Source of the DNA: Blautia sp. MSJ-9
GTDB lineage: Bacteria > Bacillota > Clostridia > Lachnospirales > Lachnospiraceae
Assembly: GCF_018919065.1 (NCBI RefSeq)
Contig: NZ_JAHLQG010000022.1
Coordinates: 1 to 44,987, forward strand
Reading direction: 5' to 3'
Length of the DNA: 44,987 bases
The notes under the pieces are model-generated. The model worked only from the letters and a program-made list of their open reading frames with translations, was not told where the DNA came from and made no database searches. This document shows, one piece after another, positions 33,370-41,825 of this stretch (position 1 is the first letter of the stretch; each line of letters starts with the position of its first letter). A program made the translations under genes and the position numbers.

Positions 33370-33984
33370 ATGAACACACAGAACAGTACAGTAACGAAAC
33401 TGGCAGAGACAGCATTAATGGCTGCATTATGCTATGTATCCTTTACATTTCTGCAGATCAAGATTCCTGTACCTGGCGGAGATGCAACTTCCATTCATAT
33501 TGGAAATGCATTCTGCGTACTTGCAGCACTTCTGATCGGCGGCGTATACGGTGGATTATCCGGTGCTATCGGAATGGGAATCGCAGACCTGATGGATCCG
33601 GTATATATCACTGGTGCACCGAAAACATTTGTCCTGAAATTCTGTATCGGTCTTATTACAGGACTGGTAGCACACAAATATGCAAAGATCAACGAAAGCA
33701 CAGATAAAGCTTACGTATTCAAATGGAGTCTTATTGCATCTATCGCAGGACTTGCCTTTAACGTAGTGGCAGACCCAATCGTGGGATACTTCTACAAACA
33801 GTACATCCTCGGACAGCCGCAGGAACTTGCAGAAGCACTTGCAAAAATGAGTGCGGCAGCTACCTTATTCAATGCGGTTGTTTCCATAATTCTGGTAGCA
33901 GTGATCTATAATGCAGTACGTCCGGTACTGATCAAGAGTCATCTGCTTACAGTCACAAATAAGAAAAACAGCCAGGCAGCATAA
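33370..33984 (+). CDS. ECF transporter S component (vitamin-type substrate-binding membrane subunit)
   Basis: 204 residues with about six membrane helices. It fits the S-component pattern: an N-terminal TVTKLAETALMAALCYVSFTFLQIKIPVP containing the Ala-rich first helix, then IHIGNAFCVLAALLIGGVYGGLSGAIGMGIADLMDP. S components bind a vitamin or related compound and use a shared EcfAA'T module encoded elsewhere. The substrate cannot be read from sequence. The start is the ATG at 33370 after GAGAGGG; a longer frame from 33313 lacks a good site. Confidence 0.85.
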   Translation: MNTQNSTVTKLAETALMAALCYVSFTFLQIKIPVPGGDATSIHIGNAFCVLAALLIGGVYGGLSGAIGMGIADLMDPVYITGAPKTFVLKFCIGLITGLVAHKYAKINESTDKAYVFKWSLIASIAGLAFNVVADPIVGYFYKQYILGQPQELAEALAKMSAAATLFNAVVSIILVAVIYNAVRPVLIKSHLLTVTNKKNSQAA

Positions 33985-34020
33985 GATTAATTGAATAGAA
34001 AATAAATCAGACAACATAGA

Positions 34021-34058
34021 ACAGCATTTCGGGCATAGAACCTGAAATGCTGTTTTTT
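34021..34058 (+). terminator. Terminator after the S-component gene
   Basis: ACAGCATTTCGGG pairs with CCTGAAATGCTGT (one mismatch) and is followed by TTTTT. It lies between two convergent genes. Confidence 0.88.
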
Positions 34059-34063
34059 ATAGT

Positions 34064-34909
34064 TTATTGATAGCTGTTACGTATCTGCGTAGGAGTGTCT
34101 CCGAAATGCTCCTGAAACATTCTCCGAAAGAGCTTATAATTGGTAAATCCATGGCGTTCCAGGATCACATGAACTGGATCTGTCGTAGAAATCAGATCCC
34201 TGTAAATAAAAGAAAGCCGATATTCGTTCTGATATTCCAGAAATGTAACGCCCATGCGTTTCTTAAAAAAGCGGCAGAAATATCCGGTCTGCAGATAAGC
34301 AACCTCGGAAATTTCCGCCAGGGAAATTGACCGTTTATAATTATCTGCAATGTATTTCAGGACAAGATTCAATCTGTCCAGATCTTTTTTCTTCTGACTC
34401 AGATCGCTTTGGAACATTTTTACACTGAAATTATGGTAAAGCTGAAAAAGCAGCTCAAAAAGCAGGCTGTTAAACCGCATGATAAATCCATCCGGACGGA
34501 TATCGTCGATGATCTGCATCTGCTCCAGGACAGTACAGAGCATGGCTGTTTTAGTTTTACGCACCGGATCTGTAACTGTATGATCCAGCATAAAAAGAAG
34601 CTGCTGAATATTTGGAATATATTTTTCCATAAAATCAACAGGAATCTGCAGAACAATCGCTTTATTTGGACTTGTACATTTGGTAGAATGCAGAATGTTG
34701 GCATTGATCAGAGTACAGTCACCGGGATAGATCGTGAAATTTTGGGATTCCACAGTGATATCCAGAGAACCTTCCTGCATGTAAATAATCTCCACAGCCC
34801 GGTGCCAGTGGGGCGGAATATAACTGCCCTGGTCAATGGAGGTATAAAAACGTACATTTGTAATATCTGACACATCTATAATCTCATAAGAATTTTCTTT
34901 TTTTTCCAT
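34064..34909 (-). CDS. AraC family transcriptional regulator
   Basis: 281 residues. An N-terminal cupin-type sugar-sensing domain (PPHWHRAVEIIYMQEGSLDITV, GDCTLINANILHS) is followed by a C-terminal double helix-turn-helix (~180-281: ISLAEISEVAYLQTGYFCRFFKKRMGVTFLEYQNEYRL and ILERHGFTNYKLFRRMFQEHFGDTPTQIR). It is divergent from the GH43 xylosidase gene, 264 bp away, and is its likely activator. The effector is probably a xylo-oligosaccharide or related sugar (inference). Confidence 0.92.
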   Translation of the reverse strand: MEKKENSYEIIDVSDITNVRFYTSIDQGSYIPPHWHRAVEIIYMQEGSLDITVESQNFTIYPGDCTLINANILHSTKCTSPNKAIVLQIPVDFMEKYIPNIQQLLFMLDHTVTDPVRKTKTAMLCTVLEQMQIIDDIRPDGFIMRFNSLLFELLFQLYHNFSVKMFQSDLSQKKKDLDRLNLVLKYIADNYKRSISLAEISEVAYLQTGYFCRFFKKRMGVTFLEYQNEYRLSFIYRDLISTTDPVHVILERHGFTNYKLFRRMFQEHFGDTPTQIRNSYQ

Positions 34910-35074
34910 AATTTCAATTCACTTTCTCAAAAATCTCCGATGAAAATTATCTGGTAATTATCATATCATATTTTTGTCGAATGCGGATGATTTTATCGGT
35001 TTAACTTGACATGAGCAATCAGGAATGTAAGCAATAAAAGAGAATATCGACCTATATATTTGTTCTTATCATGC

Positions 35075-35104
35075 CTGACATCTGCTTGGAGTTTATGGTA
35101 ATAT
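35075..35104 (+). promoter_or_regulatory. Probable promoter of the GH43 gene
   Basis: CTGACA (35075-35080) and TAATAT (35099-35104) are 18 bp apart. Both elements deviate from consensus, which fits dependence on an AraC-type activator. Confidence 0.4.
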
Positions 35105-35173
35105 GAATTCATCAAAGAAAATACAGCAAAATGAAACAGATAAGAATAGAAGAAATAACAGGAGGAAAAGAAT

Positions 35174-36820
35174 ATGATCCAGAACCCGATACTTCCAGGC
35201 TTCAACCCTGATCCATGCATCTGCAGAAAAGGGGATGACTATTACCTTGCAGTTTCCACTTTTGAATGGTTCCCGGGAATACCGGTTTATCATTCCAGAG
35301 ACTTAAAGAACTGGGAATTATATACACATGTACTTACAGACGATGAGAAAGTAGATCTCAAGAAACTTCCAAGTGCAAAAGGAATCTGGGCACCATGCCT
35401 GACTTACTGCGAGCAGGAAGATATGTTCTATGTTGTTTACGGCGTCATGAATTCCATGAACGCCAGATACTTCGACGTAGACAACTTTATGATCTGCGCG
35501 AAAGATATTAAAGGACCATGGAGCGAACCTGTATATCTGCATTCTTCCGGCTTTGATGCATCCATGTTCCATGATACAAACGGAAAGAAATACATTGTAT
35601 CTCTGGAATGGGAGACAAGAGAAGGATATGAGAAACCAGGTGCAATCTGCATGGTAGAATATGATCCTGCAAAGAAAGAAATCGTAGGTTACCCGAAACG
35701 AATCTGGAGAGGCGGCACAGACAGAGGATGCATCGAAGCACCGCATCTGACTAAACGTGGCGAGTACTATTACATTATGTGTGCTGAGGGCGGTACAGGA
35801 TACAACCACTGTGTTACAATGGGCCGTTCCAAAAACGTCTGGGGACCATATGAAAAAGATCCTAAGAATCCGATTGTTACCAGTGTACCTGGTGAATCCT
35901 ATGAAAGACAGGACCCGGATCATCTGAAACCGAAATATTATAATCCGGAATCCATTTTACAGAAATCCGGACATGGAAGTTATGTAGAACTGCCTACAGG
36001 TGAGGTATATCTGGTTCACCTCTGCTCCAGACCGTTTGTACCGGAACTTCGCTGTACACTGGGACGTGAAACTGCTATCCAGAAGATGATGTGGACAGAA
36101 GATAACTGGCTGCGCATGGCAGACGGGACCAACATGGCAAAATTGGAAGTGCCGGAAAGTTCTCTTCCAGAATATCCGGTAGAAAAAACTCCTGATTTTG
36201 ACGATTTTAACGGAGACGAACTTGGAAACTTCTATTATGCTCCAAGAATCATGCCGCAGAGATTTGCAGATGTAAAAGCCCGAAAAGGTTATGTAAGACT
36301 TCGCGGGCAGGAATCCCGTACATCTCTGAATAAAGTAAGTATCCTTGCCCGTAAGCTTACCAGCGTTTATGCAAGAATCACCACAAAGATGGAATTTGTA
36401 CCTGAAGTTCATCAGCACAGCGCAGGTCTGATTCTGTACTACGACAATATGAACTACATCAATCTCCGCAAATATTACAGTGAGACTCTTGGACAGAGTG
36501 CTCTGTCAATTATTCATCTGGAGAACGGTGAAAAAACAGAATTTCTCAACACCAGAATTCCGGTAGAAGACAAACCGATCTACCTGAGACTCTATATCGA
36601 AGGACGTAAATCCTGGTTTGAGTGGAGCTATGACGGCGAAAACTATGAGAAGATCGGTCGAATTTTCGATACAACAAGATTCTCCGATGAATACTGTAAA
36701 TACGGTGAATTCACCGGAACTATGGTAGGGATCACATGTGCAGACCGTGTACTTCATAAAAAATGTGCAGACTTCGATTTCTTCGAATACAAAGCAGACG
36801 AGAGTCGTCAGGTTGAGTAA
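35174..36820 (+). CDS. Glycoside hydrolase family 43 beta-xylosidase
   Basis: 548 residues. The five-bladed GH43 domain (~1-310) shows the catalytic base D13 (GFNPDPC), D128 (SGFDASMFHD) and general acid E188 (GCIEAPHL), spaced as in characterised beta-xylosidases. The C-terminal beta-sandwich (~330-545) is the typical GH43 accessory domain. It lacks a signal peptide, so it acts inside the cell on imported xylo-oligosaccharides. GGAGG precedes the ATG. The divergent AraC gene is the likely regulator. Confidence 0.94.
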   Translation: MIQNPILPGFNPDPCICRKGDDYYLAVSTFEWFPGIPVYHSRDLKNWELYTHVLTDDEKVDLKKLPSAKGIWAPCLTYCEQEDMFYVVYGVMNSMNARYFDVDNFMICAKDIKGPWSEPVYLHSSGFDASMFHDTNGKKYIVSLEWETREGYEKPGAICMVEYDPAKKEIVGYPKRIWRGGTDRGCIEAPHLTKRGEYYYIMCAEGGTGYNHCVTMGRSKNVWGPYEKDPKNPIVTSVPGESYERQDPDHLKPKYYNPESILQKSGHGSYVELPTGEVYLVHLCSRPFVPELRCTLGRETAIQKMMWTEDNWLRMADGTNMAKLEVPESSLPEYPVEKTPDFDDFNGDELGNFYYAPRIMPQRFADVKARKGYVRLRGQESRTSLNKVSILARKLTSVYARITTKMEFVPEVHQHSAGLILYYDNMNYINLRKYYSETLGQSALSIIHLENGEKTEFLNTRIPVEDKPIYLRLYIEGRKSWFEWSYDGENYEKIGRIFDTTRFSDEYCKYGEFTGTMVGITCADRVLHKKCADFDFFEYKADESRQVE

Positions 36821-36856
36821 TTTAGCCAACATAAAAAATAAAAACAGATGATAAGA

Positions 36857-36895
36857 GAAAGATCATACTTCAGCGTTGAGGTATGGTCTTTCTTT
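36857..36895 (+). terminator. Intrinsic terminator after the GH43 gene
   Basis: GAAAGATCATAC pairs with GTATGGTCTTTC (one wobble), followed by TTT. Confidence 0.75.
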
Positions 36896-37088
36896 GGATA
36901 AAAGTCAAAATAATATAAAAATTAGTCAAAATTTCAGTGGAGATCCCTGAATAATTGAGATATAATTAAATTGCTAAAAGAAAATTGCTACAAAATATCA
37001 TATTTTTTGCTTATATCAGAATTTTTTGCTGTATGACCAATTGCGCAGGCATACAAGAAAAACTAAGATTTAAGGGAGGATTTTTACA

Positions 37089-38654
37089 ATGGGAATGCCA
37101 TCATGGTTAGAAAACATCGTATTTTATGAAATTTACCCACAGACTTTTCTGGATACAGACGGAGACGGAATCGGAAATATCCAGGGAATCATCCGTAAAC
37201 TGGATTACATCAAGAATTTAGGATGTGACGGAATCTGGTTAAATCCGTGTTTTGAATCACCATTCTATGATGCAGGATATGATGTTGCTGACTATAAGAA
37301 AGTAGCACCACGTTACGGAACAAACGAAGATTTAAAAGAACTCTTCCAGAAAGCTCATGAAAAAGGAATGAAAGTCCTGCTTGACCTTGTACCGGGACAT
37401 ACTTCCACAGATCATGAGTGGTTCAAAGAGTCCTGCAAAGCTGAGAAAAATGAATACACAGACCGTTATGTATGGACAAATGATGTATGGGATGATTTCC
37501 AGGATGTAGGAAGCATTCGTGGAAGCATCCGTGGCTTTTCCGAAAGAAACGGCTGCTGTGCAGTAAACTTCTTTTCTGTACAGCCGGCTCTGAACTTCGG
37601 TTTTGCAAGATGTGACAAGGACTGGCAGCAGCCGATGGATGCACCTGGACCAATGGCAACCAGAGAAGCAATGAAAGATGTTATGCGTTTCTGGATGTCT
37701 ATGGGATGTGATGGTTTCCGTGTAGATATGGCAGGATCTCTGGTAAAGAACGATGATGATCAGGAAGGAACTATCGCATTATGGCAGGACTTCCGTAAAT
37801 TTATGGATGAAGAATTCCCGGAATGTGCACTTCTTTCTGAGTGGGGCGAGCCGGGCCGTTCATTAAGAGGCGGATTCCATATGGATTTCCTTCTTCACTT
37901 CGGACCATCTCATTATCTTGACCTGTTCCGTGTAGAAGAGCCATATTTCTCCAGAAGGGGAAAAGGAGATATCTCTGAATTTGTTAAAACTTATGAAGAA
38001 AACTATGCGGCAACAAACAGAGAGGGTCTGATCTGTATCCCATCCGGAAACCACGATATGATCCGTATCAAAGAAACTCTGGATGATGAAGAGATTAAGA
38101 TTGCATTTGCATTCCTGTTATCCGTACCTGGAGCTCCATTCATTTACTATGGCGATGAAATCGGTATGAAATATCTCTCAGGCATCAAATCCGTAGAAGG
38201 CGGTTTCCACCGTACAGGTTCAAGAAGCCCGATGCAGTGGAATCACAGTGCTAACGCAGGATTCTCAAGCTGTAAACCGGAAGAACTTTACATTCAGATC
38301 GATCCTGATGAAGACCGTCCGACCGCAGAGGACGCACTTGCAGGAAAGAATAGCCTGTATGATGAAGTGAAGAAACTGATCGCAGTGAGAAAAGAACATC
38401 AGGCATTACAGAATACAGCACCGATGGAATTTGTATATGTAAAAGAATCTGCATATCCGTTAGTATACAAGAGAACCGGAAAAGACGAGACAATCTACAT
38501 TGTACTTAATCCATCCGGACAGGACGTAGAATGTGACGCACAGATTCCACAGAATGTACAGGTAATTTACTCCAATCACGGAGAAGCAGCTTACGCAGAC
38601 GGCAAATGGAAAGTACCTGCAGCATCTGCTACATTCTTAAAAGCAGAGAACTGA
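37089..38654 (+). CDS. Glycoside hydrolase family 13 alpha-glucosidase-like enzyme
   Basis: 521 residues. An N-terminal VFYEIYPQTF and the calcium-type loop DTDGDGIGN (residues 22-30) precede the four GH13 blocks: region I DLVPGHTS (the usual Asn before His is Gly), nucleophile D213 (GFRVDMAG), acid E251 (LLSEWGEP) and the H322-D323 block (SGNHDM). A short C-terminal beta domain follows. It is close in layout to oligo-1,6-glucosidase/maltase enzymes. There is no signal peptide, so the substrate is imported. GGGAGG precedes the ATG. It lies upstream of a carbohydrate importer, likely its supplier. Confidence 0.92.
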   Translation: MGMPSWLENIVFYEIYPQTFLDTDGDGIGNIQGIIRKLDYIKNLGCDGIWLNPCFESPFYDAGYDVADYKKVAPRYGTNEDLKELFQKAHEKGMKVLLDLVPGHTSTDHEWFKESCKAEKNEYTDRYVWTNDVWDDFQDVGSIRGSIRGFSERNGCCAVNFFSVQPALNFGFARCDKDWQQPMDAPGPMATREAMKDVMRFWMSMGCDGFRVDMAGSLVKNDDDQEGTIALWQDFRKFMDEEFPECALLSEWGEPGRSLRGGFHMDFLLHFGPSHYLDLFRVEEPYFSRRGKGDISEFVKTYEENYAATNREGLICIPSGNHDMIRIKETLDDEEIKIAFAFLLSVPGAPFIYYGDEIGMKYLSGIKSVEGGFHRTGSRSPMQWNHSANAGFSSCKPEELYIQIDPDEDRPTAEDALAGKNSLYDEVKKLIAVRKEHQALQNTAPMEFVYVKESAYPLVYKRTGKDETIYIVLNPSGQDVECDAQIPQNVQVIYSNHGEAAYADGKWKVPAASATFLKAEN

Positions 38655-38688
38655 TTATCTGAGTTAACAGAAAATAATTAAAAATATG

Positions 38689-38735
38689 ATCCGGCAAAAG
38701 AATGGAAAGAACTTCCCTGATTTTGCCGGATTTTG
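38689..38735 (+). terminator. Intrinsic terminator after the GH13 gene
   Basis: ATCCGGCAAAA pairs with TTTTGCCGGAT and is followed by TTTG. Confidence 0.9.
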
Positions 38736-38784
38736 TATTGCACGGAAGTATACGAGAAATAGACACATAAAATAGTACAGACTT

Positions 38785-38949
38785 ATGAGACCGAAGCTCA
38801 CGACGATCCATCAGAATATCAGAGAAAAAGGAAGAGTGGCAGTGGATTGTCTGGAGAAACTTATCAGAGGTGAGGAACTGGAAAAGAAAAATTATACACT
38901 GCCTGTAGAGATGGTATTCAGGGACAGTGTGAAAAAGATTACGGAGTAA
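38785..38949 (+). pseudogene. C-terminal remnant of a LacI/GalR family regulator
   Basis: A 54-residue frame (ATG at 38785, stop at 38947-38949) contains LTTIHQNIREKGRVAVDCL and LPVEMVFRDSV. This is the typical end of a LacI-family repressor (LTTIxQ ... KG ... A ... L ... LP ... LVxRxS). The DNA-binding and most of the sugar-binding parts are absent, and a stop codon lies 12 bp upstream in the same frame. There is no ribosome binding site. It marks a deleted regulator between the GH13 gene and the importer operon. Confidence 0.7.
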
Positions 38950-39024
38950 AGAAGATTACTGAATAAAAAAGATTACTGACGAAAGAACAGAAGCGGATGG
39001 TCAGGTGTGAATAAGTAAGACAGA

Positions 39025-39067
39025 AGTGCATGTCAGAGGAGAGAATCCAAAAGACATGCACTTTTTT
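39025..39067 (+). terminator. Intrinsic terminator downstream of the LacI remnant
   Basis: AGTGCATGTC pairs with GACATGCACT, followed by TTTTT. It probably terminated the former regulator gene. Confidence 0.85.
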
Positions 39068-39168
39068 GACCTCAAAATAGCACTTTTTTGGACATTGTGT
39101 AATAAGATAGAAAAAAGAAATTGTGCATATTTAACAAATGACGAAAAAGAAAGATAAAAAAATTCAAA

Positions 39169-39184
39169 CTTATGCGAAAAAGGT
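39169..39184. promoter_or_regulatory. LacI-like operator, copy 1
   Basis: CTTATGCGAAAAAGGT differs at one position from the copy at 39231-39246. It lies just upstream of the -35 of the binding-protein promoter. Confidence 0.6.
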
Positions 39185-39185
39185 C

Positions 39186-39214
39186 TTGCTATTTCAGAAA
39201 CAAAGTGGTATTAT
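39186..39214 (+). promoter_or_regulatory. Promoter of the sugar importer operon
   Basis: TTGCTA (39186-39191), a 17-bp spacer and TATTAT (39209-39214), framed by the two operator copies. Confidence 0.7.
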
Positions 39215-39230
39215 ACAACTATCAAAAAAC

Positions 39231-39246
39231 CTTATGCGCAAAAGGT
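39231..39246. promoter_or_regulatory. LacI-like operator, copy 2
   Basis: CTTATGCGCAAAAGGT contains the near-palindrome CTT-A-TGCGCA-A-AAG with a CG centre, as in LacI-family operators. It lies downstream of the start site, 62 bp (about six helical turns) from copy 1. Confidence 0.65.
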
Positions 39247-39283
39247 AAAAAGAAACAGTTAAAAAAATGACGAGGTGACGAAA

Positions 39284-40570
39284 ATGAAGAAAAAAGTATT
39301 TGCAACACTTTTAGCAGTATCTATGATCGCATCAATGGTTCCGGCAGCAGTATCCGTACAGGCAGCAGACGGTGACAGTATTCGTCTTGTAAACGGTAAG
39401 ATCGAAGTTGACGCTCAGTTAAAGAAATTAGCTGAAATGTATGAGAAAGAAACAGGAACTAAAGTAGAAATCGAATCCATGGGCGGCGGAATCGATATCC
39501 AGGGTACTCTGAAAGGATACTATCAGTCAGATAACATGCCTGATATTTTCGTAAACGGTAGTGGAGCAGACTTTGCTAACTGGACAGATATGTTAGTAGA
39601 TATGAGCGATCAGGAATGGGCTTCTGATACAGATGCAGCTTATGTTGATGAGAGCCAGGGTACAATCGGTTTCCCATATACAACAGAAGCAATCGGTCTT
39701 GCATATAACAAAGACATCCTTGACAAAGCAGGAATTGATCCTTCCACATTAACAAGTCCGGATGCAATCAAAGAAGCATTTGAGACAATCGATTCCAAGA
39801 AAGATGAACTTGGTCTGACAGCAGTTGTCGGATATGGCGCAGAACCGGTTAATCTTTACTGGTCAACTGGTAACCATTTATTTGGTACATATCTGGATGA
39901 AGGTCTTGACAGAGAAGACACTACTTACATTGACATGCTCAATGATGGCGGTAAACTTGACGAAAAACGTTTCACAGATTTCGCTAACTTTGTAGGTCTT
40001 CTGAACCAGTATTCAGATCCTGCACTCCTTGTTTCCGGTACATACGATCAGCAGATTCTGAACTTCTCATCCGGTAAATATGCATTTGTTACACAGGGAT
40101 CCTGGATCGGTGCAACAATGGTTGGTGATGACGCTGACGCTTACAAAGAAGCTGGTAACTTCGAAGTTGGTATGATCCCATACGCATTCGAAGACGGACA
40201 GGATACAATCCTTACAAGCTCCCCATCCTGGTGGTCTGTATACAAAGATGGTAATGTAGAAGCAGCAGAAGCATTCCTTCAGTGGCTGACAACAGACGAA
40301 GCTCAGGAAGTTCTCGTAAAAGAAGCTGGATTCGTAAGCCCATTCAAATCCTGCACAATCGTAGGCGATGATCCGTTTGCTCAGACAATTACTGATTATC
40401 AGAAAGCAGGAAAGACATCCGCATGGCACTGGTCAATTCCAGGTTTCAAAGAAGGTATCGCACAGAACTATACAGGTCAGGTATTTGCTGACTATGCATC
40501 TGGAAGCCTTGATGAAGCTGGATTTGTAAAGACAATGCAGCAGGTTCTTGAGAGTGCATACGCAAACTAA
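39284..40570 (+). CDS. Extracellular sugar-binding protein of a carbohydrate ABC importer
   Basis: 428 residues. A signal peptide (~1-30, ending VSVQAADG) is followed by a family-1 solute-binding fold (KLAEMYEKETGTKVEIE, MPDIFVNGSGADF, FPYTTEAIGLAYNKDIL, AFLQWLTTDEAQEVL). The signal region has no lipobox cysteine, unusual for a binding protein in a Gram-positive cell, so release or another kind of retention is implied. It probably binds an alpha-glucoside or other oligosaccharide cleaved by the neighbouring GH13 enzyme (inference). The ATG at 39284 has GAGGTG 6 bases before it. It is first in the operon, under the paired operators. Confidence 0.92.
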   Translation: MKKKVFATLLAVSMIASMVPAAVSVQAADGDSIRLVNGKIEVDAQLKKLAEMYEKETGTKVEIESMGGGIDIQGTLKGYYQSDNMPDIFVNGSGADFANWTDMLVDMSDQEWASDTDAAYVDESQGTIGFPYTTEAIGLAYNKDILDKAGIDPSTLTSPDAIKEAFETIDSKKDELGLTAVVGYGAEPVNLYWSTGNHLFGTYLDEGLDREDTTYIDMLNDGGKLDEKRFTDFANFVGLLNQYSDPALLVSGTYDQQILNFSSGKYAFVTQGSWIGATMVGDDADAYKEAGNFEVGMIPYAFEDGQDTILTSSPSWWSVYKDGNVEAAEAFLQWLTTDEAQEVLVKEAGFVSPFKSCTIVGDDPFAQTITDYQKAGKTSAWHWSIPGFKEGIAQNYTGQVFADYASGSLDEAGFVKTMQQVLESAYAN

Positions 40571-40595
40571 TCAGAATGAATAACTGATATCTGTT

Positions 40596-40673
40596 GGGCG
40601 GCGATTATGTTGCCGCCCACTTTTATTGCGCTGCATACCTGAGTAAAGGTCCGGGCAGACCTCCATTCAGGTA
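40596..40673 (+). promoter_or_regulatory. Intercistronic stem-loops between the binding protein and permease genes
   Basis: GGGCGGC/GCCGCCC (40596-40618) is followed by ACTTTTATT, a partial terminator. A second nested stem, TACCTGA/TCAGGTA (40636-40673) enclosing AGGTC/GACCT, follows. Such hairpins commonly stabilise the upstream binding-protein message and limit permease expression. Confidence 0.65.
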
Positions 40674-40772
40674 CGCAAAAACGGTTAAGACGCATTGATT
40701 TTTGTGTTACTTAGAACGAAATTGACAGTAGCATTTTTGCTTTGAATAAGAAATAGGAAGGGTGAAGGCAAA

Positions 40773-41825
40773 ATGAATACAAACAGTGCTAGTAAAAAAG
40801 TAATCTCCATGGTATGCCTGATTGCCGGTATTATTTTGCTGGCTGTAGCATTGATTCAGGATATTTCCGGAAGTGGAGCAGGCTGGAGAGGTCCGGCACT
40901 GATCATTGGTGCAATCGGCATTTTACTGGGAATGTATTTATTCCCGACATTAAAACATCACAGAAGCATCGTTAACTTTATATTTGTATTTCCATTGTTA
41001 TTTACATTTGTAGTAACAGTCATTATTCCATTATGCCTTGGTGTGTTTTATTCCTTTACAGACTGGAATGGAATCAAGATGACAGGATTTGTAGGATTTG
41101 CAAACTACAAGACAATGTTCAATGAACCAAGTTTCCTCTGGTCACTGATCATCACAATTCTGTTTGTAGTTCTGAACATGGTTCTGGTAAATGTAGTAGC
41201 GTTTATGCTTGCATTGCTCTGTACCTCTAAGATTAAGGGAATCTCATTCTTCAGAGCTTCCTACTTCCTGCCAAACCTGATCGGTGGTATCGTACTCGGT
41301 TATGTATGGCAGTTCGTATTTAACAACGTACTGATCAAGATGACAAATAATATTTCACTTCTGTCAAAGACAAACACAGCTATGATGGCTATCATCGTTG
41401 TTTATATCTGGCAGTATGCGGGTTATATCATGCTGATCTATGTAACTGGTCTGACACAGGTACCTAAAGATGTACTGGAAGCATCACAGATCGATGGCGC
41501 AAATGCAGTTACAACATTATTTAAGATTAAGATTCCGATGATCGCAGCTACAATTACAATTTGTACATTCCTTACCTTAACATCAGCATTCAAACAGTTC
41601 GATGTTAACATGGCTTTAACAAATGGTACAGGTTCTGTTGCAAGTTTCTTCGGAAACTATCTGACAAACGGTACTCAGATGCTGGCTCTGAATATTTATA
41701 ATACAGCGATCTCCAAGAACAATTATGCACTTGGTCAGGCGAAAGCTATTCTGTTCTTCATTATCCTGGCTGCTGTATCTATTATTCAGGTTAGAATTTC
41801 CAATAAGAAGGAGGTTGAAATGTAA
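40773..41825 (+). CDS. Sugar ABC importer permease, MalF-type
   Basis: 350 residues with about eight membrane helices. Two extra N-terminal ones (~10-60) precede the standard six. The EAA coupling loop is EASQIDGANAVTTLFKIKIP. Early motifs FIFVFPLLFTFVVTVIIP and SFTDWNG are typical of this permease family. It pairs with the next gene, overlapping it by one base (TAATG). GGAAGGGTG precedes the ATG. No ATPase gene is present, so a shared MsmK-type ATPase encoded elsewhere is expected. Confidence 0.94.
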   Translation: MNTNSASKKVISMVCLIAGIILLAVALIQDISGSGAGWRGPALIIGAIGILLGMYLFPTLKHHRSIVNFIFVFPLLFTFVVTVIIPLCLGVFYSFTDWNGIKMTGFVGFANYKTMFNEPSFLWSLIITILFVVLNMVLVNVVAFMLALLCTSKIKGISFFRASYFLPNLIGGIVLGYVWQFVFNNVLIKMTNNISLLSKTNTAMMAIIVVYIWQYAGYIMLIYVTGLTQVPKDVLEASQIDGANAVTTLFKIKIPMIAATITICTFLTLTSAFKQFDVNMALTNGTGSVASFFGNYLTNGTQMLALNIYNTAISKNNYALGQAKAILFFIILAAVSIIQVRISNKKEVEM

